In this document: one piece after another, positions 13,605 to 22,050 of the stretch
Layout of the letters: every line of letters begins with the position of its first letter
Position numbering within the stretch: position 1 is the first letter of the stretch
Source of the DNA: an uncultured Bacteroidia bacterium
Lineage (GTDB): Bacteria; Bacteroidota; Bacteroidia; Bacteroidales; F082
Length of the DNA stretch: 64,000 bases
Direction: 5' to 3'
Assembly (NCBI GenBank): GCA_902801465.1
Contig: CADCIH010000003.1
Location: forward strand, 1-64,000
Notes under the pieces: model-generated
Told to the model about the DNA's origin: nothing
The model's input: the letters and a program-made list of their open reading frames with translations, nothing else
Database searches by the model: none
Translations under genes and position numbers: made by a program

Positions 13605-14855
13605 TTACCTTAACATATTTGCCGCACGTGTCACTGCCTTCACCAAAACATCAACCTCTTCCAAGGTGTTATATAAAGCAAACGAGGCACGCACCGTGCC
13701 AGGGATGCCAAAACGGGTCATCACAGGCTCAGCGCAATGGTGACCAGTGCGGACGGCCACGCCCATCTTGTCAATAATCGTTCCAAGGTCGTATGGATGG
13801 ATGCCGTCGATGATGAAACTCACCAAACCACTGCGTTCAGGCGCTTGGCCGATGAAACGCATGCCCTCTATGGCGGAGAGCTTCTCCACAGCGGTCTTTA
13901 CCAGCAGGGTTTCATGTTCTTCCACCGCTTTGCGGTCTAGATTCTCTAGAAACTGTATGGCCGTCTCCAAACCCAAGGCGGCACCCACGTTGGGCGTACC
14001 AGCCTCAAACTTAAAGGGAAGCTTGTTGAACGTGGTCCTCTCAAAGCTTACCGTGTCCACCATCTCGCCTCCAAACTGGTAAGGGGACATCTTCTCCAGC
14101 CACTCGGTCTTGCCATACAAACAGCCGATGCCCATGGGAGCGTACATCTTATGGCCTGAAAACACAAAGAAGTCGCAGTCCAAGTCCTGCACATCAATAG
14201 GCAAGTGAGCAATCGATTGGGCACCATCGACCACCGTAATCGCACCATATTGGTGGGCCATACGAATCATCTCCTTCACGGGATTCACCGTTCCGAGGGT
14301 GTTCGACACATGGGCCATGGCCACAATCTGCGGACCTTGCTTCAACAAGTCTTCGTAGGCTTGCAGATCGAGCACACCGTTGTCGTCCATCGGAGCCACG
14401 AGAAGCTGTCCACCACATCGCTGCACCATCTGCTGCCAAGGGACAAGGTTGGAGTGGTGCTCCATGGCGGTAATTAGAACGGAAAACGGAAAACGGAAAA
14501 CGGAAAATGGCAAACTCTCCGTTTTCCGTTTTCCGTTTTCCGTTCCAAGCGACGTTGCCAACAAATTCAACGATTCGGTGGTTCCTCTCGTGAAAACGAT
14601 TTCATGGGTTTCCTTGGCGTTGATGAAACGAGCCACTGTCTGACGGGCGTGTTCGTAGGCCTCTGTGGCCATCTGGCTGAGGTAATGAACCCCACGATGG
14701 ATGTTGCAGTTCTCGTGCAGGTAATAGTCGCGCTCGCGCTCGATCACACAAAGGGGTTTCTGGGTGGTCGCAGCATTGTCGAGATACACCAATGGCTTGC
14801 CATAGACCTGTTGGTCCAAAACGGGGAACTGCTTTCTTATTTCGTTAATATCCAT
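13605..14855 (-). CDS. sufS: Cysteine desulfurase SufS with repeat-encoded insertion
   Basis: 416 aa, PLP-dependent class V aminotransferase fold. It releases sulfur from cysteine for Fe-S clusters. DNAATTQKP, the PLP lysine in FSGHKMYAPMG, and the catalytic Cys in RTGHHCAEP are present. Residues about 104-127 are foreign: they are encoded by a perfect heptad-repeat hairpin (14477-14546) and read TENGKRKTESLPFSVFRFPF before ITAMEHHSNLVPW resumes. In homologues this stretch is a short loop ending in GDE-I/V. The frame is kept and the active site is intact, so the enzyme may still work. Confidence 0.92.
   Translation of the reverse strand: MDINEIRKQFPVLDQQVYGKPLVYLDNAATTQKPLCVIERERDYYLHENCNIHRGVHYLSQMATEAYEHARQTVARFINAKETHEIVFTRGTTESLNLLATSLGTENGKRKTESLPFSVFRFPFSVLITAMEHHSNLVPWQQMVQRCGGQLLVAPMDDNGVLDLQAYEDLLKQGPQIVAMAHVSNTLGTVNPVKEMIRMAHQYGAITVVDGAQSIAHLPIDVQDLDCDFFVFSGHKMYAPMGIGCLYGKTEWLEKMSPYQFGGEMVDTVSFERTTFNKLPFKFEAGTPNVGAALGLETAIQFLENLDRKAVEEHETLLVKTAVEKLSAIEGMRFIGQAPERSGLVSFIIDGIHPYDLGTIIDKMGVAVRTGHHCAEPVMTRFGIPGTVRASFALYNTLEEVDVLVKAVTRAANMLR
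14477..14546. repeat. Heptad repeat palindrome inside sufS
   Basis: A perfect 28-bp inverted repeat (14477-14504 and 14518-14545) made of GGAAAAC units on one arm and GTTTTCC units on the other, with a 13-nt loop. It lies wholly within the sufS coding frame, preserves that frame and has no stop codon. Confidence 0.95.
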
Positions 14856-14863
14856 TTCAAATC

Positions 14864-14907
14864 CCCAAGGCGTCGCCTTGGGCTATTAGCTATTGCCCCT
14901 GCGGGGC
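14864..14907. repeat. REP-like double palindrome at sufS/sufD junction
   Basis: CCCAAGGCG-T-CGCCTTGGG (14864-14882) and GCCCC-TGC-GGGGC (14895-14907) are joined by TATTAGCTATT. The second palindrome encodes the last residues of SufD (APQG before the stop at 14890-14892). Confidence 0.85.
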
Positions 14908-15729
14908 GGTTAATCCTTTGGGGTTTTTGCAATGTAAAACGCAACGGTCGCAACTCGAGAGCTCACCACGCAGACGGCGTTTGATCATATCCTCGATGGT
15001 GTCGCGCAGACTGTCGATCTTAATGTGGTTGCTGACCTCAGCGGCAAAGGCATACATCAGCAACATTCGGGCATTGGCTTGGCTGATGCCGCGCTGCCGC
15101 ATATAGAACATGGCCTCCTGGTCGAGCTGTCCCGTAGAGGTGCCGTGGGAGCACTTCACGTCATCGGCGTAGATCTCCAAGAAAGGCTTGGTGTCGATCT
15201 TGGCGGTGGAAGTCAGGATGATGTTGGCGTTGTTCTGCTGGGCATCGGTCTTCTGCGCCCCGGGAGCCACATACACATGGCCATTGAACACGGCCGAGGC
15301 CTCATCGTCGATGATGCCCTTGAAGCGGGTGTCGCTTGTGCAATGCGGCACGTTGTGGTTGATCTTCAGGTAGTTCTCCACATGCTGTTTCCCGTCCACC
15401 AGATAGAGGCCGTACACCTGGGTCTCGCAGCCCTCGCCATCCACATCGACGGTGATGTTGTTGCGCAAGTCACCGGCATTGAAGCTGATGACCACGAAAT
15501 GCACCCTGCTGTCGCGTTCCTGATGGATGTGGATGTGGGTCTTCAAACCCGTCGTCTCATCGAGGTTTTGGATGCGGTACATCTCCAACGAGGCATTCTC
15601 CTTGACCACGATGTCGCAATGCTCCTCGTTGGCCTGGAGATGCTCGGTGTCGTCCGACAACACAAGCTGCCGATACTGCCCGCTTTCGACTACGATATTG
15701 TTTTCAAGAATGTCCATCTCAGCACGCAT
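14890..15729 (-). CDS. sufD: Fe-S assembly scaffold protein SufD, short form
   Basis: About 279 aa from ATG 15729, which overlaps the sufC stop (TAATG) and has AAGGAG upstream. A longer reading from 15753 is possible. It contains the beta-helix core of SufB/SufD and the conserved C-terminal pattern DVKCSHGTSTGQLDQEAMFY and RQRGISQANARMLL. It forms the SufBC2D scaffold complex. Typical SufD proteins are 400-450 aa, so about 150 N-terminal residues are missing; no frameshifted extra coding sequence is present because sufC lies directly upstream. The C-terminus is encoded by a REP element. Confidence 0.9.
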   Translation of the reverse strand: MRAEMDILENNIVVESGQYRQLVLSDDTEHLQANEEHCDIVVKENASLEMYRIQNLDETTGLKTHIHIHQERDSRVHFVVISFNAGDLRNNITVDVDGEGCETQVYGLYLVDGKQHVENYLKINHNVPHCTSDTRFKGIIDDEASAVFNGHVYVAPGAQKTDAQQNNANIILTSTAKIDTKPFLEIYADDVKCSHGTSTGQLDQEAMFYMRQRGISQANARMLLMYAFAAEVSNHIKIDSLRDTIEDMIKRRLRGELSSCDRCVLHCKNPKGLTAPQGQ

Positions 15730-16481
15730 TACAGGTTCATCTCCTTGATCCATTCGTAGCCCTTCTCCTCCAGCTCGATGGCGAGGTGCTTGCCGCCGGA
15801 TTTGACGATGCGGCCATCGTACATCACATGCACGAAGTCAGGCACGATATAGTCAAGCAGCCGCTGGTAGTGGGTGATCACCACGAAGGCGTTGTCTTCG
15901 TTGTGGAGCTGGTTGACGCCGTTGGCCACGATGCGCAGTGCGTCGATGTCGAGGCCCGAGTCGGTCTCATCGAGAATGGCGAGGCTGGGTTCCAGCATGG
16001 CCATCTGGAAGATCTCATTCTTCTTTTTCTCACCGCCAGAGTAACCCACGTTGACGAAGCGGTTCTGCAGCTTCTCGGTGATCTCCACCATGGCTTGCTT
16101 TTCCTTCATCATCTTCATGAACTCGATGGTCGACAGGGCCGGCAGGCCGAGGTATTCTCGTTTCGAGTTGATGGCGGTGCGCATGAAGTTCTGGATGCTC
16201 ACGCCGGGAATCTCCACGGGATACTGGAAGCTGAGGAAGATGCCCTCGTTGGCGCGGTCCTCCGGCGACATGCCGATGATGTTCTTGCCTTTGTACCAAA
16301 TCTCGCCATCCGTGATTTCATAGCCCTCACGGCCAGTGATGGCAGCGGCCAAGGTGCTCTTGCCTGTGCCGTTCGGACCCATGATGGCATGGATCTCACC
16401 TTCGTTGACGCCGAGATTCAATCCTTTCAGGATTTCCTTGCCTCCGATAGAAACATGTAAATTTTTGATATTTAGCAACAT
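15729..16481 (-). CDS. sufC: Fe-S assembly ATPase SufC
   Basis: 250 aa ABC-type ATPase of the SufBCD complex. Walker A is GPNGTGKST, the signature is YSGGEKKKNE and Walker B is LAILDETDSGLDIDALRIV, all typical of SufC. It is cytosolic and powers conformational change of the scaffold during cluster assembly. Its stop overlaps the sufD start, indicating translational coupling. Upstream, a heptad repeat fills the gap to sufB. Confidence 0.97.
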   Translation of the reverse strand: MLLNIKNLHVSIGGKEILKGLNLGVNEGEIHAIMGPNGTGKSTLAAAITGREGYEITDGEIWYKGKNIIGMSPEDRANEGIFLSFQYPVEIPGVSIQNFMRTAINSKREYLGLPALSTIEFMKMMKEKQAMVEITEKLQNRFVNVGYSGGEKKKNEIFQMAMLEPSLAILDETDSGLDIDALRIVANGVNQLHNEDNAFVVITHYQRLLDYIVPDFVHVMYDGRIVKSGGKHLAIELEEKGYEWIKEMNL

Positions 16482-16489
16482 GTTATTTT

Positions 16490-16529
16490 ATGTTTTAACT
16501 TTTATCTTTTAACTTTTATCTTTTATCTA
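16490..16529. repeat. Heptad repeat (AGATAAA type), sufB-sufC gap
   Basis: Read on the minus strand, AGATAAA and AGTTAAA units alternate over about 40 bp. The array begins with the TAG stop codon of sufB (16527-16529) and reaches almost to the sufC ATG. Confidence 0.8.
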
Positions 16530-17978
16530 CCCCACGCTTCCCTCTAATGTAATTGACAATAGTTTTTGCGCTTCGACGGCGAACTCCATAGGCAAGCGGT
16601 TTAAAACGTCCTTGGCGTAGCCGTTGACGATGAGGCCGATGGCCTTCTCGGTGGGGATGCCGCGTTGCTGGCAATAGAAGAGTTGGTCCTCGGAGATCTT
16701 GGAGGTGGTGGCCTCATGTTCGAGGATGCTCGACTCGTTGCCACATTGCACGTATGGCCATGTGTGCGCACCGCATTGGTCGCCCATCAACAGGGAGTCG
16801 CATTGCGAGTAGTTGCGTGAGTTGACAGCCTTCGGCGCCACCTTCACCAAGCCGCGGTAGCTGTTTTGGCTATGACCTGCGGAGATGCCCTTCGAGATGA
16901 TGGTGCTACGGGTGTTCTTGCCAAGATGGATCATCTTGGTGCCTGTGTCGGCCTGCTGGTAGTTGTTGGTGACTGCCACCGAATAGAACTCGCCGACGGA
17001 ATGGTCGCCCATCAGCACACAGCCCGGGTATTTCCAAGTGATGGCCGAACCTGTCTCCACCTGGGTCCACGAAATCTTGGAACGGTCGCCACGGCAGAGG
17101 CCTCGCTTCGTCACCAAGTTATACACGCCACCTCTACCCTCTTTGTCGCCAGGATACCAGTTTTGCACCGTGCTGTACTTCACTTCGGCATCGGTCTCGG
17201 CGATGATTTCCACAATGGCGGCATGAAGCTGGTTCTCGTCGCGCATCGGGGCGGTGCAGCCTTCCATGTAACTCACGTAAGCTCCTTCGTCGGCGACAAT
17301 CAAGGTACGCTCAAACTGTCCAGTATTTGCCGCATTAATGCGAAAATAAGTGGAGAGCTCAAGGGGACAATGTACGCCCTTGGGGATATAGCAGAACGAG
17401 CCGTCGCTGAACACGGCGGAGTTCAGGGCAGCAAAGAAATTGTCGGTATAAGGCACCACCTTGCCAAGGTATTTTCTCACGAGGTCAGGATGCTGCTTCA
17501 CGGCTTCGCTGAACGACATGAAGATGACGCCGTGCTTCGAGAGGGTCTCCTGAAAAGTGGTCTTCACCGAAGTGCTGTCCATGACGGCATCCACGGCGAC
17601 ACCGGAGAGCTTTTTCTGCTCATCCAGCGAGATACCCAGCTTGTCGAAGGTGGCCAACAACTCAGGATCGACCTCGTCAAGACTCTGCTTCTCCTGACGC
17701 TTACGTGGAGCGGCATAATAGATGATATCCTGATAGTCGATCTCCGGCAGGTCGAGATGCCCCCAATTAGGTTGCTTCAAGGTCAGCCAATGGCGAAAAG
17801 CCTTCAGGCGGAACTCCAACAGCCACTCCGGCTCCTCCTTCTTCTTGGAGATCAAGCGGATGATGTCCTCGTTCAATCCCTTCGGCACAAAATCGGTCTC
17901 GATATCAGTCACAAAGCCGAATTCATACTCCTTCTGAGTGACCTCTTCGATGATGTTTTCCTTTGGATTTGACTCCAT
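16527..17978 (-). CDS. sufB: Fe-S assembly scaffold protein SufB
   Basis: 483 aa, the full length expected. [15 protein letters not shown], the [20 protein letters not shown] stretch with its conserved Cys, and the C-terminal [16 protein letters not shown] are family hallmarks. It forms SufBC2D and is the first gene of sufBCDSE. The N-terminal 25 residues are acidic. The promoter box at 18015-18022 sits 37 nt upstream. Confidence 0.97.
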   Translation of the reverse strand: MESNPKENIIEEVTQKEYEFGFVTDIETDFVPKGLNEDIIRLISKKKEEPEWLLEFRLKAFRHWLTLKQPNWGHLDLPEIDYQDIIYYAAPRKRQEKQSLDEVDPELLATFDKLGISLDEQKKLSGVAVDAVMDSTSVKTTFQETLSKHGVIFMSFSEAVKQHPDLVRKYLGKVVPYTDNFFAALNSAVFSDGSFCYIPKGVHCPLELSTYFRINAANTGQFERTLIVADEGAYVSYMEGCTAPMRDENQLHAAIVEIIAETDAEVKYSTVQNWYPGDKEGRGGVYNLVTKRGLCRGDRSKISWTQVETGSAITWKYPGCVLMGDHSVGEFYSVAVTNNYQQADTGTKMIHLGKNTRSTIISKGISAGHSQNSYRGLVKVAPKAVNSRNYSQCDSLLMGDQCGAHTWPYVQCGNESSILEHEATTSKISEDQLFYCQQRGIPTEKAIGLIVNGYAKDVLNRLPMEFAVEAQKLLSITLEGSVG

Positions 17979-18014
17979 TTTTCTTTCTAATTAAGAATAA
18001 TTTTAAATAACGTG

Positions 18015-18022
18015 CAAAAATA
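18015..18022 (-). promoter_or_regulatory. Promoter -7 box (TATTTTTG, minus strand) of sufBCDSE
   Basis: A perfect TAnnTTTG match on the minus strand. A TTGT lies about 18 nt further upstream, close to the -33 spacing known for Bacteroidota. Confidence 0.65.
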
Positions 18023-18044
18023 ACCAATCTTTATGAATTGACAA

Positions 18045-19220
18045 TCAAAAAGAGCCCAATAATTCTTCGTGGCCCAAGGCGATCAAGGCTTTTTTGCAAA
18101 AACCGTTGCTCATCTTGTAGAGTTGAACAGAGCTATAGATGAGCATCACGGCGTCGGCAGAGAGGATTTCCGAAGCAAGATCGAGTTCCTCCGTGGTGTT
18201 GTGGTTGTCATCGTAATAGATGGTGCTGTTGTAATACCAATAGGGATATTCGGCAAACAGCGAGTCCATGGGGATTTGTCGGCAGATGTTCCAATAAAAA
18301 GAGTCGCCCACGGTGATCAGTTTCGGCTTGACGGCACCAACCACGGGACTGACACTGACATCCACGTAATGCTGGGGCAGTTTCTTGAGAGGCCAATAAA
18401 GATTGTAAAGCTCCTCCAAGTCGTAATCGGGTTTCTTATACGGCCCGACGAAAGGCTCGCCGATGACAAGCTGGTTCATCCGAATCCCCTGCTTTTCCTC
18501 AAGGTAATGGAAGATGCTGTCGGCGGCATAAACCGCGGCAATGTTGCTCCAATGGGTGCCTTTCTGTGGAAACAAAAGGAAATCGACTGTGTCTTTCATC
18601 TGCATGAACCATTGCTCCATGTTGATATGGTTGACACCCAACTGATTGAATCTTTCCTCAAAATAATCTCGTGCGACAAACTCAACCGCCCGTTCAGGCT
18701 CATCGTTCTCAGGCAGGTATTCGGAATATACCAAATCCTTCCCCGGTGCCATACACACGAACAAGGTGATGCCATGCTGCTCTAGGACATTCTGCAGATG
18801 ATAAATCAACAAAGCCTCGCGATTGAGGTCACGGGCCAAGGTAAGCGAGTCCTTGTGTTCCGAATAAGTCCCCCCATGATAATAATCCTCCACAAACCAA
18901 GGTTCGTAAAGCCAACCCTCCTTTCCTTCCACGATGCTGTATTTGACGTAGGTCTTCTTGTAAAAATCCCAAAGATATTGGTTGTAAATCCGCAATGTGT
19001 TGGGGCGATAACCATAATGATATTGCAGATAATTCTCAAGCTCACGCTGATACGCTCCAGAACGGCAACTTGCCAAGGTCAGCTGAGGAAAGGGCACCTC
19101 CTCGTGGACACCCGCCAAAGCCTTGACACGGGGCCAATTCAGATGTTCTTGCACCATGGGCAGAAAAGCCAACACTGCAAGGATACTGAACAACCATAAA
19201 GCGGTACGATGCGTTTTCAT
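18045..19220 (-). CDS. AlgX/AlgJ-like SGNH-fold protein, 391 aa
   Basis: Starts MKTHRTALWLFSILAVLAFL, a signal peptide or membrane anchor. ATG 19220 is chosen because the longer frame begins inside the promoter. GKEGWLYE, VCMAPGKDLVYSEYLP, the KGTHWSNIAAVYAADSI box and ITVGDSFYWNI match the AlgX/AlgJ/WssF group of periplasmic O-acetyl-group transferase or esterase domains: Ser in GDSF, His in GTHWS, and the preceding Asp/Lys. These normally work with an MBOAT protein on exopolysaccharide or peptidoglycan; none is nearby. Function is therefore likely envelope-glycan acetylation, partner unknown. Confidence 0.8.
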   Translation of the reverse strand: MKTHRTALWLFSILAVLAFLPMVQEHLNWPRVKALAGVHEEVPFPQLTLASCRSGAYQRELENYLQYHYGYRPNTLRIYNQYLWDFYKKTYVKYSIVEGKEGWLYEPWFVEDYYHGGTYSEHKDSLTLARDLNREALLIYHLQNVLEQHGITLFVCMAPGKDLVYSEYLPENDEPERAVEFVARDYFEERFNQLGVNHINMEQWFMQMKDTVDFLLFPQKGTHWSNIAAVYAADSIFHYLEEKQGIRMNQLVIGEPFVGPYKKPDYDLEELYNLYWPLKKLPQHYVDVSVSPVVGAVKPKLITVGDSFYWNICRQIPMDSLFAEYPYWYYNSTIYYDDNHNTTEELDLASEILSADAVMLIYSSVQLYKMSNGFCKKALIALGHEELLGSF

Positions 19221-19237
19221 CACGATGGATTTGAATG

Positions 19238-19245
19238 CAAAAGTA
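19238..19245 (-). promoter_or_regulatory. Promoter -7 box (TACTTTTG, minus strand)
   Basis: A perfect TAnnTTTG match 17 nt upstream of the AlgX-like start at 19220. It is divergent from the box at 19300. Confidence 0.65.
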
Positions 19246-19299
19246 TAAAAAAACAGCGGCAAGTATTGGAAATTTATATCAATTCCAAAGAAGAATTCT

Positions 19300-19307
19300 T
19301 ACATTTG
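19300..19307 (+). promoter_or_regulatory. Promoter -7 box (TACATTTG)
   Basis: A perfect TAnnTTTG match, 18 nt before the ATG at 19326, divergent from the AlgX-like gene promoter. Confidence 0.65.
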
Positions 19308-19325
19308 CAATTATTTTGTTTCTGG

Positions 19326-20525
19326 ATGTACAAAAAGATAAAGAACAAGTTTTTAAGAGTGTTTTTGGTGGTCCTTACCATTGTCTTAGGGCTCCCGATC
19401 GCCTATTGGCTACTCGTTTACCTCATGGCGCCGCGCTACCAGTTCAAGGCGGGTCAGCCTTTCCATGGGACCTATCTCTATAATCCTTATCAGAACATGG
19501 ATCCGGACCAGTGGAAGCAATACAACTTCCACTGTCATTCACGCAAATACATGGGCATCACCAACGGCAGGATGAGCAGTGAAGCCGACATCGACAGCAT
19601 GTACCAGACCTTGGGATACGACCATTACGGCATCTCCGACTACATGAGCATCAACCCTCATGGCAACGACCGTCCTGGCTACATCCCCGCCTATGAACAT
19701 GGCTACGGCTTCTTCCGAAAGACCCACCAACTCTGCATAGGGGCAAGAGAGGTGTGCATGATGGACTATCCTTTCATCCAGAGCCTCGACATGAAACAGC
19801 ACATGCTCAACGTGTTGCAACAACACACCCGTTTCGCCGTCCCAGCCCACGCCTCGTTCACTCGCGGTTACAAGGTGAGCGACATGCATTATCTTAGCGA
19901 CTACCGACTGCTTGAGATTGGCAACCCCTACGGATGCGCCATTGAGCACTGGGATGCAGCACTCTCCACGGGTCACCGTGTGTATGGCATCGGCGACGAC
20001 GACACCCACCATGTGCTGAACCCCAACGAGATAGGCCGCTATTTCACCATGATCAACACCCGCGACATGAACGCCGACAGCGTGTATGATGCTCTGGAAC
20101 GGGGATGTGCCTATACCGTCGATTTCCATTCCTACTACAACAAGCCCTTCGAACTGAAAGTGGAGAGGATGCATGAGTTGCCGCATCTTACCTGCTGCAA
20201 GCTGACAGGCGACACCCTTGTGGTGGAGACCAGCACCTACATCGAAATCGCTGAATTCATTGGACAGAACGGCGAAGTGCTTCAACACGGGGAAAACCTG
20301 AACCAGGCCGTCTATGTCATCCAACCTTCCGACACCTACGTCAGGGTCAAGCTACAACTCCCCCACCTGACATTCTTCTACCTCAACCCCATCACACGAC
20401 ACGTCACCCCCACCCCCATCGACCAAAGCACCGCTGAGATTAACTGGCCTCTGACGGTCATGTGTTACGTCGTTTACCTTATCATCATTATCGTATGCAT
20501 CAGGAGAATCATAAAAAGACACTGA
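19326..20525 (+). CDS. Membrane-anchored PHP-domain-like protein, 399 aa
   Basis: An N-terminal transmembrane helix (FLRVFLVVLTIVLGLPIAYW), an extracytoplasmic domain, and a C-terminal helix (TVMCYVVYLIIIIVCI). The domain has NFHCHSRKYMG, YDHYGISDY, AVPAHASFTRG and YGIGDDDTHHV, the spaced His/Asp motifs of the PHP metal-dependent phosphoesterase fold. A phosphoesterase acting at the envelope is likely; the substrate is unknown. ATG 19326 follows the promoter. The last 31 nt overlap the next gene, a membrane glycosyltransferase, suggesting coupled expression in one envelope function. Confidence 0.8.
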   Translation: MYKKIKNKFLRVFLVVLTIVLGLPIAYWLLVYLMAPRYQFKAGQPFHGTYLYNPYQNMDPDQWKQYNFHCHSRKYMGITNGRMSSEADIDSMYQTLGYDHYGISDYMSINPHGNDRPGYIPAYEHGYGFFRKTHQLCIGAREVCMMDYPFIQSLDMKQHMLNVLQQHTRFAVPAHASFTRGYKVSDMHYLSDYRLLEIGNPYGCAIEHWDAALSTGHRVYGIGDDDTHHVLNPNEIGRYFTMINTRDMNADSVYDALERGCAYTVDFHSYYNKPFELKVERMHELPHLTCCKLTGDTLVVETSTYIEIAEFIGQNGEVLQHGENLNQAVYVIQPSDTYVRVKLQLPHLTFFYLNPITRHVTPTPIDQSTAEINWPLTVMCYVVYLIIIIVCIRRIIKRH

Positions 20526-22033
20526 TCCTCCTGCTGGCGGTCAGCGCCGTGGTGCGTGCGCTACTGGCCGGATGGATTGAGCTTGGAACCGACGAGGCTT
20601 ACTACTGGACCTTCGCCAAGTACCCCGACTGGAGCCATTTCGACCATCCTGGCATGGTGGGTTGGGTGATGCAGCTCTTCACACTCAACCTGCTATTTCA
20701 GAGTGAGTTCTTCATACGACTTGCCTCCGTGGTGTTCATGACCCTCAATACTTGGATCATGTACCGCATCGGACGTGAACTCAAAGACGAACGCACAGGA
20801 TTATTGTCAGCCTTACTCTATACCGCCTCGGTATATGCCTTCGTCATCACCGGTGTCTTCATCCTCCCAGATACCCCACTAAGCCTCTTCTGGCTGTTAG
20901 CCTTCCTGATGCTCGTCAGATACCTGAAGAAGGGCCAAAACAAGCATCTGCTCTTTGCCGGGCTGTTCATCGGCCTCGCCATCCTCTCGAAATACACCGG
21001 CGCCTTACTTTGGTTCGGCTTCCTGCTTTACCTCCTTTGCTTCGACAGAAAACAGTTCAAGAACCCGGCGTTGTATCTCGCCCTTTTTATCACCGCCCTT
21101 TGCTGCCTGCCCGTATTGGTCTGGAATGTGCAAAACGACTTTGTCAGTTTCCGCTTCCACGGGAGCCGCGTGAGTTTCTTTGGCCCGCTTCATCCCGCTG
21201 GCTTTTTCACCGAACTGGGAGGCGAAATGGTTTACAACAACCCCGTCAACTACATCCTAGGCATCATCACCATCGTGGCAGCCGCCCGCAAGAGTCTATC
21301 CGTTGATTCCAAACCGCAGCGATTCATATTATTATCAGCCCTGCCTTTCATCGGCCTGTTTCTTTTGTCATCGCTCACCCGACCCACCCTTCCACATTGG
21401 TCAGGACCCGCCTACGTCATGCTTATCCCGCTGAGCGCCGTTTGGCTTTCCGGCATCGAACACCGCAAAGCGCGCAGGATCATAACGGCAGCCCTGGGTT
21501 TCCTGGCTTTGACAATAATAGTAGGTGTCGCTGAAATCAAGACTGGTTTCGTTCCCCTCGACCACCACACCGAACCCACAGAACTGGGTCGCGACGACAT
21601 CACCCTCGACGTGTACGGCTGGCGCCAAGCAAGCGAAAAGTTCGCCGAGATATACCATCGGGAAGTCGCCAAAGGCAACATGCGCCCCGACGACGCCATC
21701 ATAGGACATCAATGGTTCCCCACCGCCAGCTTCCACTATTATGTCGCCCGACCACTAGGCATCAACATGCTGGGTTACGGCACCCTGAAAGGCATCCACA
21801 AATACATGTGGATCAACGACGTGGATGGCGGATTTGAGAAAGGACGCAACTATTGGTATCTGGCCGACAGCCACTTCTTCTTAAACCCAGAGGAAATCTA
21901 TAAATACACCAACTTCTTGAATATCAAACAAATAGATATAATACCCATCGAACGGAACGGAAAAACGGTGAGAAACATCTACGTCTACGAATGTGAATCG
22001 CTTGTTTACATTCCCCAACTTCGCGATTATTAA
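20495..22033 (+). CDS. ArnT/PMT-like membrane glycosyltransferase (GT-C fold), 512 aa
   Basis: A multi-spanning protein with about ten hydrophobic helices. WIELGTDEAYYWTFAKYPDW carries the Asp/Glu pair in the first periplasmic loop that is catalytic in GT-C enzymes, and HFDHPGMVGW follows. A soluble C-terminal domain (about 350-512) ends with YVYECESLVYIP. It probably transfers a sugar from a polyprenyl-phosphate donor to a lipid or protein at the periplasmic face. ATG 20495 overlaps the PHP-like gene by 31 nt; an upstream in-frame alternative start at 20462 is less likely. Confidence 0.85.
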   Translation: MHQENHKKTLILLLAVSAVVRALLAGWIELGTDEAYYWTFAKYPDWSHFDHPGMVGWVMQLFTLNLLFQSEFFIRLASVVFMTLNTWIMYRIGRELKDERTGLLSALLYTASVYAFVITGVFILPDTPLSLFWLLAFLMLVRYLKKGQNKHLLFAGLFIGLAILSKYTGALLWFGFLLYLLCFDRKQFKNPALYLALFITALCCLPVLVWNVQNDFVSFRFHGSRVSFFGPLHPAGFFTELGGEMVYNNPVNYILGIITIVAAARKSLSVDSKPQRFILLSALPFIGLFLLSSLTRPTLPHWSGPAYVMLIPLSAVWLSGIEHRKARRIITAALGFLALTIIVGVAEIKTGFVPLDHHTEPTELGRDDITLDVYGWRQASEKFAEIYHREVAKGNMRPDDAIIGHQWFPTASFHYYVARPLGINMLGYGTLKGIHKYMWINDVDGGFEKGRNYWYLADSHFFLNPEEIYKYTNFLNIKQIDIIPIERNGKTVRNIYVYECESLVYIPQLRDY

Positions 22034-22050
22034 TCTTAAAAAATTGTAAT

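Noticed and set aside
16866-17972. A 368-codon open frame opposite sufB
   Set aside because: Antisense of SufB, whose motifs are intact; no promoter and no recognisable protein features.
18045-19262. Longer start (19262) for the AlgX-like gene
   Set aside because: The promoter box at 19238-19245 lies inside this extension, so transcripts would not include it.
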